DNA of 64,000 nucleotides from Chrysogorgia sp. JL179-B06 (GCA_035772405.1 JAYKKM010000145.1:796001-860000), one strand, 5' to 3'; counted from the first letter of the stretch, positions 1 through 12,540 are shown. The notes: generated from the sequence alone by a model not told the origin. Translations and numbers: made by a program.

Positions 1-220
1 GATGCGGGGACTGGTGACGACTAATGTCATTTTTCGGTCAGTGGTTCTCACTCTGAATGTAAACATAGGTTGCTTCCTGATTATTACGGTTTGAAACGGT
101 TTGACTGTAACGTTTGTTTATAAATATCACGCAATATCACGCAATGAGTAAGATTTATGTTTGGGGTAATAAAAACACAGAATAAAAATCACTGTAAAAA
201 CAGATATCAGAAAAACAAAA

Positions 221-580
221 ATGGCGAGTACATTTGATTTAGATGAGGTATCTAACTTGAGTTTGCTAGACGATACAGATGGCGATATTGTTTCTTCCGA
301 GCTTTACAACTTCTCGGTTGATACATCTGCTGTCTGTTCTGGTCTGTCAATTGAGAATTTAAAGTCTTTTCTGCAAACCCTTGCAAAAATCTATCGTACG
401 AAGTTGACGGATGAACAAAGAGTCATTACCTTGGCGTTAACAACGGTGTTGAATCCGAGCAACTTTAATGTCGTACAAGAATTTATTCAGTGTGTCTTAA
501 ACTTGGTTCAAGTTTGTTTTCTGGAAGTTGAAAATGAAAAAAAACCACAACAAAGAGCTGTAAAACTTGAGAAGACATAG
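221..580 (+). CDS. Unrecognised 119-residue protein or first exon
   Basis: I do not recognise this protein. It starts at an ATG about 95 bases after a TATA box (TATAAATA around 119-126), reached through a short AT-rich leader, so it could be a genuine short gene or a first coding exon. The first 35 residues are acidic (DLDEV, LLDDTDGD); a middle helical stretch (about 45-100) is rich in Leu/Val and could form an amphipathic bundle; the C-terminus is basic. It has no signal peptide, membrane segment or Cys/His cluster. No neighbouring exon is evident downstream. It lies outside the viral element and its codon use is less AT-rich than the viral genes. Confidence 0.35.
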   Translation: MASTFDLDEVSNLSLLDDTDGDIVSSELYNFSVDTSAVCSGLSIENLKSFLQTLAKIYRTKLTDEQRVITLALTTVLNPSNFNVVQEFIQCVLNLVQVCFLEVENEKKPQQRAVKLEKT

Positions 581-1553
581 ATATCGCACATTTTTTACAA
601 CAGAAAGCTTTTTAAAAATATGTAATTCACAGTGACTATCAACTTGCTCGCGACATAAACAATATAAAAATCGTGACGCGAGATATATATTTTAAATCTT
701 TTTAAATGAGTTTGTAAACGCCATGTACAGCCACAGGTAGATGTTCGATAGAAGAAAATCTTGCTTCCACATCGTACATCAGGTTTCATTATCAAAATCA
801 TAAAATTATCAATTCCAATCTGGGTTTTTTTTACGAAATATGAAAAGAGTATGTGTTATCTATCCTACGAGGAGTTTTTACAGTGTTGACAAAGTTTTAA
901 CATATAATGCGCTAAGCATACGTTCGTCTATTCATATTATAATAAATCGATTAAAGCGGGGATTCTGTTTAGAAATTACATTCATTTTCTTTCAACAGAC
1001 ACGAAAGTTAAGATATAGAATCACATGGATACTAGATAATTACCAGATATCAAAACAAGACGTCTTGTTTATAATTTTACAAAATATTGCAAGTTAAAGC
1101 GGTAAGTTGTTAAGCGTTGAAAAGGGTCAGATTTCAGCTATGATATCTCCAAATTATCAACTCCGATTTTAACGAAACTTGTGAGATATAAGCGTAAGAT
1201 AAATAACTTCAACATACCTGAATTTCTAAGTGTTGGCAACAAACGAAGGTCAATGGGTTCTTGGTGAAATTTAGCCTCCATCGAAGTCATCCAAAGTCCC
1301 AGACATTATATATAATAAGTTCTTCGTGACACTAGTTTTTACGTAAAATACATACTAATCCAGTAGTAGAACTATTATTTTATCTTTAAATAAAATCAGT
1401 TTCGTCTCACATGCCACTAGATTAAGAAAATACAGTGATAATCTGTCGGTGCATGAATACTGATTTGGGTCGAACTTTCTACAAAAGCACGCTCGTGCCA
1501 GTCTCCTTCCGCATCACACGTCGATCAGCGAATTGACTGGCGTTGCACCGCCC
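581..1553. other. Non-coding stretch, no gene seen
   Basis: Both strands are short of convincing ORFs; the few open stretches lack coding character and start contexts. I see no repeat with clear ends here. Confidence 0.5.
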
Positions 1554-1604
1554 TATATATAAGCGCCCTGGTGGGTACCGATGTCATCAGGGCGCTTATA
1601 TATA
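1554..1604. repeat. Short perfect inverted repeat (hairpin)
   Basis: Seventeen-base arms, TATATATAAGCGCCCTG at 1554-1570 and its reverse complement at 1588-1604, are separated by a 17-base loop. It probably marks an end or a foldback of a small transposon; no coding function. Confidence 0.7.
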
Positions 1605-1717
1605 TATATCGTTTACACTGTCATAATCTCGTGTGCCGTGCCTAAAGAAGCGGCACCCGTACCAAGATTTAAGTACCAGAAAACGCACGCTTTGGTTTTG
1701 ATAGGCATTTCAAGTCT

Positions 1718-2233
1718 TAGGCCCCGTCCACACGTATCCGGATATTATCGAATACGCAGCTTTTTCTTTGCGGATTCGCCTTCCGTCCACACGTATCCGG
1801 CGAATTCGATTGATGAATCCGCAACTTTTTTTTTAAATCATTTCGTGTATGTGAAAAGGCGTCTTCACATTATTAGGCTGCTGTCGCTGTCTGATTCACG
1901 AGTCGGGCGCCTGAAACATCTTAATTAAAAGAGTGGCAAGACAAAGACGGTCTCGAAGATTCTGGGTCATATCCTGTTTGCACCATATTACTTGTCGATG
2001 TTCGGGTAGGGCAGGTACACTTCATGTATGGCTAAAGCTGGTTACTTCATGTAAGCCTGTCCCCAACACAACTATAATCCTAACCAAAATTTTGTCCAAA
2101 ACTATTTTGTGATCCCAACATGAAGTAGCAACCTCGGGTAGGTGACATGACTTTACACTTTATCGCAGGCTCAAGTTTTGAATTGTGCGCATGCTCCAAA
2201 AATTTGCGGGGCTACGTGTAGACGGGCCCTTAG
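1718..2233. mobile_element. MITE-like element with GGCCC(C)GTC(C/T)ACACGTA ends
   Basis: The left end (about 1718-1738) reads GGCCCCGTCCACACGTA and the right end (about 2214-2231) is its near reverse complement TACGTGTAGACGGGCCC. The motif CCGTCCACACGTATCCGG recurs inside at 1785-1801. No transposase ORF is present, so this is a non-autonomous DNA element. I could not define a target duplication with certainty. Confidence 0.6.
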
Positions 2234-2700
2234 GCTGCCTAGGTTACCAATAATCGGTAATACAAGCATTACGTCTCACGTTGATCTATAAGTCTACGCA
2301 CACGACAAGGGGGGTGGTAGTCGGGGAGCTAGTGATGGTGAGGGGTTTACGGTAGCAAATTACAATGACGTGAAGACGGGGGGTTAGCGTTAGGGAGACA
2401 CTAAAACAGTGGGATTAGGGTTTGGAAGACATTTAGTGCGGGGATTAGGGTTAGGATGATTGGTGCTGTGTTGGGATTGGGTTCTAGAATCCTACAATTT
2501 ACTGTTGTGGATTTACCCATTATTGGTAATCCACTTGATTTTTTTGCAGCATCCAAACAATAGTTTCTCGATCCAACCTTTATTGAGAGATCAGTGCTTT
2601 AAATTTTAGCCTTGTCCGTGGCACAATCCCCAAAACGGTTTTTGCATCTACTCTGCGTAATATATAAAATAATCAAATAGGAACGATAAAAACTTTTTAA
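2234..2700. other. Non-coding, degenerate TTAGGG-like stretch
   Basis: No ORF. Between about 2380 and 2460 there are dispersed GGGATTAGGG-type words, too irregular for a telomere array. Confidence 0.4.
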
Positions 2701-2729
2701 TTTACGTTTAGGGCAATGCCCTTCTTCAG
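2701..2729 (-). ncRNA. Hammerhead-like motif of a Penelope-like element (degenerate)
   Basis: On the minus strand the sequence has the order CTGAAGA, a GGGC/GCCC stem, then a remnant of GAAAC followed by GT. This resembles the hammerhead ribozyme core (CUGAUGA, stem II, GAAA) known from Penelope-like elements. One core base is changed (CTGAAGA for CTGATGA), so cleavage activity is doubtful. It sits just downstream of the GIY-YIG end of the element at 2787-4120. Confidence 0.4.
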
Positions 2730-2786
2730 AATGATCAAGTAAGGTGTGCTGTCCAGAGCACTTATATATATACAAAATAAAACTAA

Positions 2787-4120
2787 TTAATATGCAAAAT
2801 AATAATTACATGATAAAATCGCATATTTTTTTTTCCCTCTATCGGTCGTATTATGAATGTCTGTCCTATCAATTATATTTACTGCTACATCGGGCATTTC
2901 TCGCTGACCCCTTCCGTAACGATTCAAACTACTTTTATGGTTATTGAATCGCCTACGAAAAGAGTCAGTGGTGCTGCCTATATAAAATTTCTTGCACTTT
3001 CTACAACTTAAAAGATAAATGACTCCTACTGAGTCGCAATTAAAGTTATAATTAATAAAATAAGAATGTTTAGAATCAGAGTCCTTTAAGGTATCCAACC
3101 CTACGACAAACTGGCATATTTGGCACCTTGATTTGCCGCATGGTTGCATACCTTTCGGACCCGAAACGTCAACTGATTTAGGCAGCTTAGCCCGAACTAA
3201 ATTATCTTTAAGATTTTTAGGCCTACGAAAGGAAACAAATGGAGCTAATGAAAATACTTCTTTAGTGGTGATCGTACTAGCAAGAATAGGATATAAATCC
3301 TTCAAAATGTTACGAGCTTCAGAAAGAGAGGGATGAAAATCCAAAATCAAGGGCCTATTTTTATGATTATTATTCATGGCCTCTTTACGCTTGAGCGTAT
3401 CAGAACGAGAAAGACGAGCAGTGCTCGTCTTTCTCGTTCTGATACGCTCACCGCAGCCCTGGAAATTTGCGAGTCTATAGCCCTTTTTCTTAAACCAGGT
3501 TTTCATCTCTCTACTTCTGGCTTCAAAATCGGTAGTCTTGCTATACATATACGTCTAGTACGCAGAGCCTGGCTATAAGGTATGGCTTGTTTGACATAAT
3601 TAGAATGACAAGACTTTCTATCGAGGTATTGATGAGTATCAGTCGGCTTACAATAAAGGTCCGTATTAATACAACCTTCCGACAAAGACAGCAATACGTC
3701 CAAATATGGTAAAGATGAATCAGAGATACTCCATGTAAATTTAATGGTTTGATGAAAAGAATTTAAAATAGCAAGGAATTCATCAAGAAGAGCCCTGCCG
3801 TAAGTTCAAATCATAAAAACATCGTCTAAAAAACGCTTCCACAACCATGGTCTAAATGGAACAGACTGAATGAAGAGATTTTCCAGTTCTGCCATAAAAA
3901 TATTGGCAAAAGCTGGTGCAAATTTAGTGCCCATGGCTGTGCCCAATTTTGATGAAATCAAATACAAAATAATTATTTTCTAAAACAATTTGTGCCAAAT
4001 CAACTAACTCCGATGTGGGAATATGAAAATGCTCCCTCTCATACAGAGCTTTTTTGAGTGCCTCTAATCCCTCAAAATGGGGAATATGCGAATATAGGCC
4101 AACTACATCGATAATATAAT
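2787..4120 (-). pseudogene. Penelope-like retroelement: RT C-terminus plus GIY-YIG endonuclease, fragmented
   Basis: Minus-strand fragments follow the order of a Penelope-like element. RT-palm and thumb remnants (about 4120-3500) include TDLYCKPTDTHQYLDRKSCHS and the following SQALRTRRIC, a signature of this family. A linker with a Cys cluster (CGKSRCQICQF) follows, then a GIY-YIG nuclease (VIYLLSCRKCKKFYIGSTTDSF with a downstream RR..NHKS), which nicks target DNA for integration. Reading frames are interrupted, and a 57-bp palindrome sits between RT and linker at 3393-3449. The element is dead but recognisable. Nothing suggests host use. Confidence 0.85.
3393..3449. repeat. 57-bp perfect palindrome inside the Penelope-like element
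   Basis: Two 28-base arms around a single central base, left arm starting GAGCGTATCAGAACGAGAAA. Part of the sequence belongs to the element's coding region, so one arm looks like a snap-back copy of the other. The palindrome interrupts the reading frame between RT and nuclease. Confidence 0.8.
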
Positions 4121-4890
4121 ATATATATATAATATATATATATATATATCAACGCATAGCTCACGTAGCATCCAGTCCCCTCGCGCGCCATTTTCCCGGT
4201 TATTAGATCATCTCAATTCTCCCTAAAAATTCCTTATGACGGTCGCCGCGTAATTTTCCCTAGATTAGACTAACGTCCATTACATCTATACCCATGAACT
4301 GATAACACACGTTAATAAGACTAGTCACCACGAACCAGTGCAACCTTTCCGGCTATCAGTCTGTGTTGCTCGCTTTCAATAACAAGAGCGTTTCGTACTT
4401 TCATTATGCCACAGACGACCAAAAGGCCAAGGGTTTAATTCCTGTTAGGAACTAAGCAATGTTCTGAGCTTAAAGCGCATTCAAATTACTACATAACATA
4501 CAAAACATTTATTATATCTTTCGCAAACACATTTCCTCTGAAGCCTTGCGCAAGGAAATGGCAGATCATATAACACATTAAAACTTAAGAATAAACATAG
4601 ATCAGATAGCTCATAACAGATAGCTGAGTTCATTGTGTCTATCGACAGTGCTGAAGTAAAACTATGATGATATAGTAATGTTACTTTACCTTTAGCGTTT
4701 TCACTCGCGTTTTCGATTTTCCTATACTCGCCGGTGTAAACTGACGGAAGTCACGGATTTTTACGTCATCAGCGAGTCACATGAGAAGCGCGCGCGCGTT
4801 GCTAGTCAGTGATTCAGTACGGGATAAGAAAATTGTAAAGCATTATAAAGGAAAATACGGTGATTGTAAGACATAAGTATAGCAGTATTA
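4121..4890. other. Non-coding stretch with AT microsatellite
   Basis: An AT dinucleotide run lies around 4118-4150. The rest shows no ORF or repeat with clear ends. A GC-richer patch with CGCGCGCG near 4790 precedes the next ORF. Confidence 0.4.
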
Positions 4891-4893
4891 CTG

Positions 4894-5382
4894 ATGAAGA
4901 TATATTCATTCAGTAAACCGCAATATGGCCGGACACATGTCAGAAAAACTGGCTGCAAAGTGGAAACAATCACAAAAGGGGAACCGCTCGGCATCGGCGA
5001 AACTCTCAATTCGTGTGGAGAGAAATCAAAATGTCCCGCAACAGATAAACAAAGCGAAACATATTCTGCGAGTGCGGAAAAGCATAACAAGGTATATATG
5101 CTGGATGATCGTTCAAAATGCGAAAGCCATGAATGTAGTAGATCACCTAGAAAGTCGGGGAAAATGTGCAAAGCCATAAAGCTGATGAAGACACGCAGAC
5201 ATGGCAGAGACGAAACTCCTGCCTCTGATGACTCGAAACCCTCAGATATGTTTGATGAAGCAGAAGCCACAGGCAGCGATGTCAAACCTAGATTGGCTGA
5301 GCTAGCTAAGAAAAGATGGAATAAGAAACACTTTTTTGGGACCTTGATAGCCGCCAATCAGATGGCTTCCCATGGAAAGTGA
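4894..5382 (+). CDS. Doubtful 162-residue ORF, unrecognised
   Basis: Open for 162 codons from an ATG. The protein is hydrophilic, rich in Lys, Ser and Glu, with scattered Cys, and ends in a basic helix (LAELAKKRWNKKHFF). The opposite strand is also open over much of the same stretch, which weakens the case. It could be a gag-like ORF1 fragment of a retroelement or a chance ORF. No homologue recognised. Confidence 0.25.
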   Translation: MKIYSFSKPQYGRTHVRKTGCKVETITKGEPLGIGETLNSCGEKSKCPATDKQSETYSASAEKHNKVYMLDDRSKCESHECSRSPRKSGKMCKAIKLMKTRRHGRDETPASDDSKPSDMFDEAEATGSDVKPRLAELAKKRWNKKHFFGTLIAANQMASHGK

Positions 5383-5431
5383 TCCCAAAAAAAATTTCTT
5401 ATTTTGAAGCAAAAAAGATTTTTATAAGCTT

Positions 5432-8400
5432 TTACATTAAAAACAAACATATCAAGTTCTTCAGCTCATCAAAAACTATAAAAGCCCATATAGAGGTATT
5501 CACTCTTAGTTCCGTAGGAAGTGCGTTCCAAAGAGTCGGTGCACAAACACTAAACGCTCTAGATCCATATGTTTTCAGCCGATACGTTGTAGGCTTAAGC
5601 AGCAATTTGTCTGCAGATCTAAGATTTCTAGTAGGTACCAGGCGCGGATCCAGACTGTCGCGAATCTCGCTGGAGCGATTGTCAGAAATTTCAGACAAAA
5701 TATGCATCTTCAAAATATTGTGCAATACGACAATTACTTCAATGCCTAACGAACTGAGAGAGCTATATATATATTCTTAACGAACAGCATGAACTATTGT
5801 TATGCGCTAACGGAGTGTTTATTTTGTAATGTTAGAGTATCGTATGTCAGTTTCGCCAAGTACAGGCGCAAGGTACACCCGATTGTTCACTGTAGCTCAT
5901 ATTTGCGTGAGCTACACTGACTAAGGCAGAGCCAATCAGAATCCAAGTTGACTATCACTCAGATATGGTGGGAGCGACAGTGATTAAGACCTAACCAATC
6001 AAAATTCGAGTTGACTAGAGTTGACTATCGCTCAGCTATAGCGGAAGTTCTGTCAATAAAATTTTACGGTTCATCGGCATCCGCTGTTAAAATGCCCAGT
6101 TGATTTGTCGAATAAGTCTTGACTATGATCAAATAATATTCGTAATTCATATAACTCGCTTAAGCCTTGCGCCTGAGTAGAAATTTATTTCCATATTTCC
6201 TGTATTAAATATATATATATATACAAAACTAATACTAGGAGTTCTTATCAGAAGTGAAATGCTGCCTCGGAAGATACACAGGAGCAGTATTAGAAAGGTA
6301 TTTCCGTTCGTTTGTTTGATTTGAAATATGACCGCTCGATCGTCATATTACGTCGCGTCATATAACGTCACATCATGTTCCACAGCGTTGAGCGACAGTC
6401 AGATTTTGAGCTGGATCCGCGCCTGGGTACATAAGGTGTAACTAGATCGCTTAAATACGTTGGAGCCAGACCATTAACGATCTTAAACGTGTATAACAAA
6501 ACTTTATAAATCACACGTTGCTCGGTGTAATATGATTGGCCTTGTGGGACAAGGTGACCTCGAAGGTGACAAGTCTTGCAGCACAGTTTAGTACATGTTG
6601 CAAACGATGCATCATGCGCTTTGGAAGACCATACAATCTCTTACTTTGGAAATATTCCGAATATGATAAAACGCCGCTTTACATATTTTGCGTACTTGTT
6701 GCTCAAAATTCATACATGTGTCAAAAAGAACACCAATGTTTCTTGCAGAATTTGTTACTATAACTGGAGTGTCCACAACAACCAGAGTATCGATTATGGT
6801 CTAGGACGGAACTTCGAGTGCAATACTAACAGCTCAGTCTTGTCACTGTTTAGTTTCAATTTATTCTCAACCATCCATTTATCAATGTCACGGACACACG
6901 CCTCCACCATTACACGGGACTGTTCAAGATCTGCAGATTCCAATGATTGAAAGTTTAGGTAAATCTGAGTATCATCAGCGTATTGATGGAATAATACTCC
7001 ATGCCGTCTCATAATGTCACCAAGTGGTGTGGTGTAAAGCAAATACAATATAGGCCCAAAGACAGAGCCCTGGGGTAATCCACAATCCAAGATACGACTG
7101 GTTGAGCGCTCGTTACCAACCCGGACAAACTGCTTACGGCCAGATAGATAAGATTGAAACCATCTATGAACGGTTCCACTAATTCCAAAACGACTGGACA
7201 GCCTCTCGAGAAGTATTTTGTGTTCCACCGTATCGAAAGCAGCAGACAAATCTAGTAATAACAAAATAACACATTTATCTTCGTCGATAGCCCGTAGAAC
7301 ATCATTGTGAACTCTCAACAGCGCCGATTCTATACTGTGTCCCACTCTATATGCAGACTGAAACTCTTCAAGCAAGTCACCGTCCTGTAGATGATCATTC
7401 AGTTGTAAAGCTACGACTCTTTCACAAATCTTCGAAATGAACATGAGATTAGATATCGCGGCCTATAGTTCGGAAAGAGTTCATAATCAAGTGATGCCTG
7501 CTTCAACAAAGGCCGGAGAAGTGCTTCTTTCATCATATCAGGGACGATTCCCTGCCTTAAAGACAAATTAACAATCTTCACAAGGATTGGTAATAAGAGA
7601 TCAAGACACTCCCGCATGATGGTGGCAGGGAGTGGGTCCAGATCACAGGTCTTGGTAGCAACTCCAGAAATAATGCATGACATCTCCCCTAACGATATAG
7701 GTTTAAAATCGCTGAAAAAACCACCGTCATAGCCATCCACAAGCAATAGAGTGGAAAAAATAGGCCTCTTGTCAAGATCAGCTCTGATCTTTGCGATCTT
7801 TTCAGAAAAGAAGTCCGCGAATGCATTGGCCAATACAGCAGAATTATCCCATGATGGAAGTTTAACATCAGGTTTCGGATGTAGAAGTTTGCTAACCGTG
7901 GAGAAGAGCTTCTTCTGATCAGTTGAGTTTTCCTGAATGATGTCAGAATAATATCCCATCTTTGCTTTTGAAATCAGCTCGTTCACTTTCTTACACTGAT
8001 ATAAATAAAGTTCCTTGTCGATAGCGAGACCAGAAGCCCACCACTGAACGCCGTTCTAGTTTCCTGCGTTCCCGTTTCTCATCACCGATGTTGTCATTAT
8101 ACCAAGGTGCCGCGGGGCGCATTGTCACAATACGCTTGACTTCTTTAATGGTGCATGCTTCTCCAACAAGGACGATAGAACAGCATTATAGCAATCTACT
8201 AAAGCCGACACATCAACTTCTGCAACCATTGACGTAAGCGATGACTCAATAACATCTTCACGAAACTGAGAGATATCAATTGATTTGAGTTTTGCGATAA
8301 TGAATTTCTTTTGTAGGGTATGGTGTTTTCTTCAAAGCCAGATTGCAAGAAACTGCTGAATGATCAGACACAGCTGGATCAAAAATACTAAAATCCTGGG

Positions 8401-9268
8401 CAATGTTCTCGTCTGCCCTAGTTGTGTGGGACCAGTTATATGTTGTTTCATGTTGAACGTGTCCAATAGTTGAAGAAACCGCTGGGCAGAAGAATCATTT
8501 TTATTGTCGATATGAAAATTATAATCACCAACCAGAAGCAATGAGCCTGAAGCTGTGACTAATTCCTCCAAGAGCCTGGAAAATTCATCAAAAAACAATC
8601 CAAGTCCGTTACCACTTGATTTCTTTGAAGACAATGGAGGGCGATAAACAATTACAATTCTCAAGCACGTAGAGGAATGTTTCATTAATAGGTTCCGTAA
8701 ACGATTTGAATTCCGATTTCTTCAGCAAAGATTGCTTTTTAAACTTAAGTAACTTTTTAAAAAGTAAGGCAACACCTCCTCCCCTTGATCCTCTTGGCAC
8801 ACCGAAACATTCGTAGCCCTCTGGACAAAGATCTCTTATAATTAATTCATCATATTCACTGCAGCACAACCATGTCTCAGTCAAAGCCAAAATATCAATA
8901 TCATTATCCACGACAAAATCCTTAATAATTAACGACTTATTCCTTACTGATCTTGCATTCAGGAGAGTGAAGGAGACAGGATTAGTCGTATTTAGAGTGG
9001 GAGCCATCGGTAGTCTTTCAATATAGACCAAATTGGTATTTCTGTCTACAGCCTTCGCCATTCGACCAGAACGTGTAAATTCTTGCATGCGAAATGAGCT
9101 AAAATATTTAAGCGAACGTTCTGAGCAATACAGCGGCTTGATTGGAAAAATTGGAGTCTCCCTCATTTTTAAGCGTAGTCCACCACGCTTACCCCTAAAC
9201 TTCCGAAGTAATCTGAAAGTAATATAAGAAGAAGAAAGAACCAAGACGAAAGAACCATACACCTCCAC
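5432..9268 (-). pseudogene. CR1/L2-type LINE (endonuclease plus reverse transcriptase), degraded and interrupted
   Basis: Minus-strand order is that of a non-LTR retrotransposon. An APE-type endonuclease start is at about 9060-8800 (LNARSVRNKS, ALTETWL, GGGVALLF), then the central endonuclease part (VYRPPLSSKKSSG, LLVGDYNFH) at 8660-8500, RT N-terminal fingers at 7986-7411, and RT palm with QYADDTQIY at about 6960. The RT thumb (FKIVNGLAPTYLSDLVTPYVP) is near 6500-6430, and the typical terminal YGSRAFSVCAPTLWNALP at 5580-5500. Several frameshifts separate these parts. The gap between thumb and terminus is a separate DNA transposon (5639-6425). Confidence 0.85.
5639..6425. mobile_element. Non-autonomous DNA transposon nested in the LINE
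   Basis: Perfect 15-bp terminal inverted repeats, CAGGCGCGGATCCAG at 5639-5653 and its reverse complement at 6411-6425, are flanked by GGTAC on both sides (5634-5638 and 6426-6430). The LINE reading frame stops at one end and resumes at the other, which supports an insertion. No transposase is encoded. The terminal motif resembles those of hAT-like MITEs; superfamily is my inference. Confidence 0.7.
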
Positions 9269-9293
9269 ACCTGGGTCGAACCCGAATCTTAGA

Positions 9294-12243
9294 TTGGGAA
9301 AAATATCTCAAACATGTTTATCAAGTGACAAGAATCTAATTTCTTCGGATCTTGATATGTCTAGATGGTGCGGTACTACAACTATTTCTACTAAGGCTTC
9401 TCATAATAAATCGAGTGGTCTGATGAATCCTATCCCAATTCTGACTCGACCAAGGTGGTATGATTCAATGGCTACTCACGGCGACACCTCTGTTCAGCGT
9501 AAACAGAAGATTCACCGTAAATCTGCTGGACATTGTGCGGAAAATTGTATTAACGTTAATATTTCTAAAGGGACAAAGGTAAAACCTTTGTTGCCATCTT
9601 TTTTGGTAACTAATGCTTGCCACGTTACTAATAAAGTAGATGAACTTCAGGCTGTTGTGGAAACAAACAACATATCAGTAGTTGTTGTAACGGAGTCCTG
9701 GCTTAATGACAGTATTCCATCTACTGCTATTAATATTGGTCAATCCTTTAATATATTTCGAAAAGATAGACTTATGCCTGGTGGTGGTGTATTGGTATAT
9801 GTGCATAATGACCTCCCTACTAAACGCCTCGTGAATGTTGAAGTTAATGATAAGGAGGTACTTTGGTTACTCCATACCCCTCATAGAACACCAAGACCGT
9901 TCAGCTGTTTAATAACAGTCGGACTATATTTTCCGCCGGGAAAATCCGCTTCAGAAGGAAAATAATTGAATGATTATATTACGGACAATTTAGATAATTT
10001 GCTGAAGGAGAAGCCGTCGGCTGGAATCGTGATCACTGGTGACTTTAATCATCTAAATCCACGTCAACTCTGTCAAAGGTTTGGCCTTCGTCGGATCGTA
10101 AAAGCTCCAACCCGCGGACAGAATATATTAGATCAAATTCTCACCAACATGCATCACTTATACAATGATGCACAACATCTCCCACCACTGGGCCGTTCTG
10201 ACCATCAGTGTATTACCCTTACTCCTTTACAACAGCGACCTCCTGCCAAACATATACAAAGAAATGTCAGGATGCTAAAACAAGAAAATATTAGAGCACT
10301 TGGGATCAGAATTAACCTGGAAAATTGGAATGCGGTTTTAGAAGAGGTAGATGTAGATGCTAAGGTTGAAACTTTCAATCGAATAGTAACCGATGCCCTT
10401 GACAACTGTACTCCATGGAGACAGGTGCGAATGCACCCTGCAGATAAAGAGTGGATTACGCCGGCCACCAAAATCCAAATTCGAGCTAGACAAAAAGCCT
10501 TTGTCAAGGGTAATATGACTAAGTATCAACATTTGCGCATAAAGGTTGCTGACTCAATTTCAAACGCAAAGCGCATATTTTATGAAAAAAAGGTCAGCGA
10601 AACACGCAATTCAAATCCAAGCAAATATTTCAAGAGTATCTATTCTCTTTGCGGTGCTCAACCCCGACAGTCTGCAGCTCTTAATGTTCCAACTAATGCT
10701 GAACTACAGACAATGGCGGATCAGCTTTTGGAGGCTTTTACTGCACCGTGGAAAAATCGGGAACCTACTGCCTTATTGGTCGACGACCTGCAGGAGGGTC
10801 ATCCAGACAGACCACCTCCTATTCCGAATATTGGCCAAGTAAAAAGTATACTTAAACATCTCAATCCAAGGAAAGCTACCGGTGTAGACGGAGTGCCTGC
10901 CTGGTTTTTAAAAAGATTCCATGAAGAATTGGCGCCAATAGTACACGATATTATCTGTGCCAGTATTGTACAGTGTAAATACCCTACTGGGTACAAACAC
11001 GCGTTAATTAGCCCAGTGCCTAAAGTGAACAATCCAACAGATATTAATAATGACTTTAGACAGATCTCGGTACTACCTCAAATTGCGAAAGTGTTGGAAA
11101 AGATACAGCTTATGCTCAACCGGAACGACCTGAAAATCCAGGCCTCCCAACATGTTTTCACGGAGAACAGGTCTACAGTAACGGCACTTGCGACCGCAAC
11201 CCAGGATTGGTACAACGCCACGGATATGGGTAGCCTTTACGATGGTTATACACGTGGTTTTTGTAGACTTTCGTAAGGCCTTTGACCTAGTTGACCATGC
11301 CATTCTACTGACCAAGCTAGCAGAGATGGGTGTCAACAACAGCTTTTGGAAATGGTCACAGAGCTACCTTACAGGGAGAACTCAACAAGTTAAACTATTG
11401 GGAATTCTGTCAAAATCCGGTCCCGTGTTAGCTGGTGTCCCACAGGGTGGCGTTATTTCCCCGACACTTTTTAATATTCACGTTAACGACATAGAAGATT
11501 GTATTCCACGGGATCTGGCCGTAGCCACGTGTAAATACGCAGATGACTGCACACATTATGAACTTGTATCTGCTGACTCCACAAGCCATATGCAGGATGT
11601 CGTGAAGCATCTGGAGACATGGGCTGAGCTAAATAAAATGGAAATAAATGCCAAAAAAACTAAGGACATGTGGATAAGTTTCAAGAAATCCTGCCCGGAA
11701 CCTGAAAGAATAAGCATTGGAGGGAAGACACTGGAGAGAGTCAAGGAGTTCAAGCTCCTTGGTGTTAACATACAAAATGACTTAAAATGGAATACACATG
11801 TGTCAGACATAGTGAAAAAAGCAAATAAGAGGTTGTATTATCTAAGAGTTTGTAGGAAGGCTAATCTTCCTAAAGATGTTGGACTCACCACTTTCCTCAC
11901 AAAGATCAGACCGTTGCTCGAGTATGCGTCACCAATCTGGGGAGGCCTACCTGCCTACCTTGAGGAAGATATCGAAAGAGTGCAGAACAGATGTCTGGAC
12001 GTAATTGGCCTACCCAGGAACACTGTTGACCCATTAGCACTTAGACGAGATATTTCAACGAGCAAAGAATTTAAACGTTTTATGAAATTCAGTGAGCAGT
12101 GGTGCAGGCGATTTTTAGAGGCACCAATAGATCAAACACATGAATTAAGGTCAAGTACATCCTTTAGAGTACCAGCTTCACGTACAAACAGACATAAACT
12201 ATCTTTTACTGTCAGAGGAGCAAAATTGAACGGAAGCTCGTAG
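9294..12243 (+). pseudogene. LINE (jockey/CR1-like) ORF2, almost complete but interrupted
   Basis: Plus-strand non-LTR element. The APE endonuclease spans about 9600-10170 (VVVVTESWLND, GGGVLVYVHNDLP, GIVITGDFNHLNPRQ), followed by a connector and RT. RT signatures are LNPRKATGVDGVPAWFLK (about 10860), PQGGVISPTLFNIHVNDIED (about 11440), CKYADDCTH (about 11535) and LLGVNIQNDLKWNTHV (about 11757). The thumb and a C-terminal segment end at 12243. Two visible lesions are an in-frame TAA at 9963-9965 and a frameshift around 11190-11270. It is much better preserved than its minus-strand neighbour, so it is probably a younger insertion. Confidence 0.85.
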
Positions 12244-12449
12244 ATTGTATATACCTTTTAATATATTTTTAAACATCTTTTAGATTGTATATACCTTTTT
12301 TAAATATTTTTAAAATATCCTATAGATTATATATACCTTTTAGCTTTAGCGTACCAGAATTGAACTGTATATTATTATATTATGTATATTATTTATATTA
12401 TTATTATGTAATGCTGTTGTAATTCTTATGCTAAAGACGGCAAATAAAG

Positions 12450-12480
<31 letters not shown>
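12244..12480 (+). repeat. LINE 3' end with short tandem copies and TTA/TA tail
   Basis: Three imperfect copies of TAGATTGTATATACCTTTT start at about 12242, 12282 and 12322. The stretch then ends in a (TTA)n and (TA)n tail (about 12447-12480), as seen at 3' ends of CR1/L2-like elements. Confidence 0.6.
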
Positions 12481-12540
12481 TTTAATTGATATATGAGAGG
12501 ATTTTAAATTTGTCAAATACATATATGGAAAAAGTGACTG

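Noticed and set aside
2380..2460. TTAGGG-like words suggesting an internal telomere array
   Set aside because: The words are irregular, few and embedded in ordinary sequence; no tandem array.
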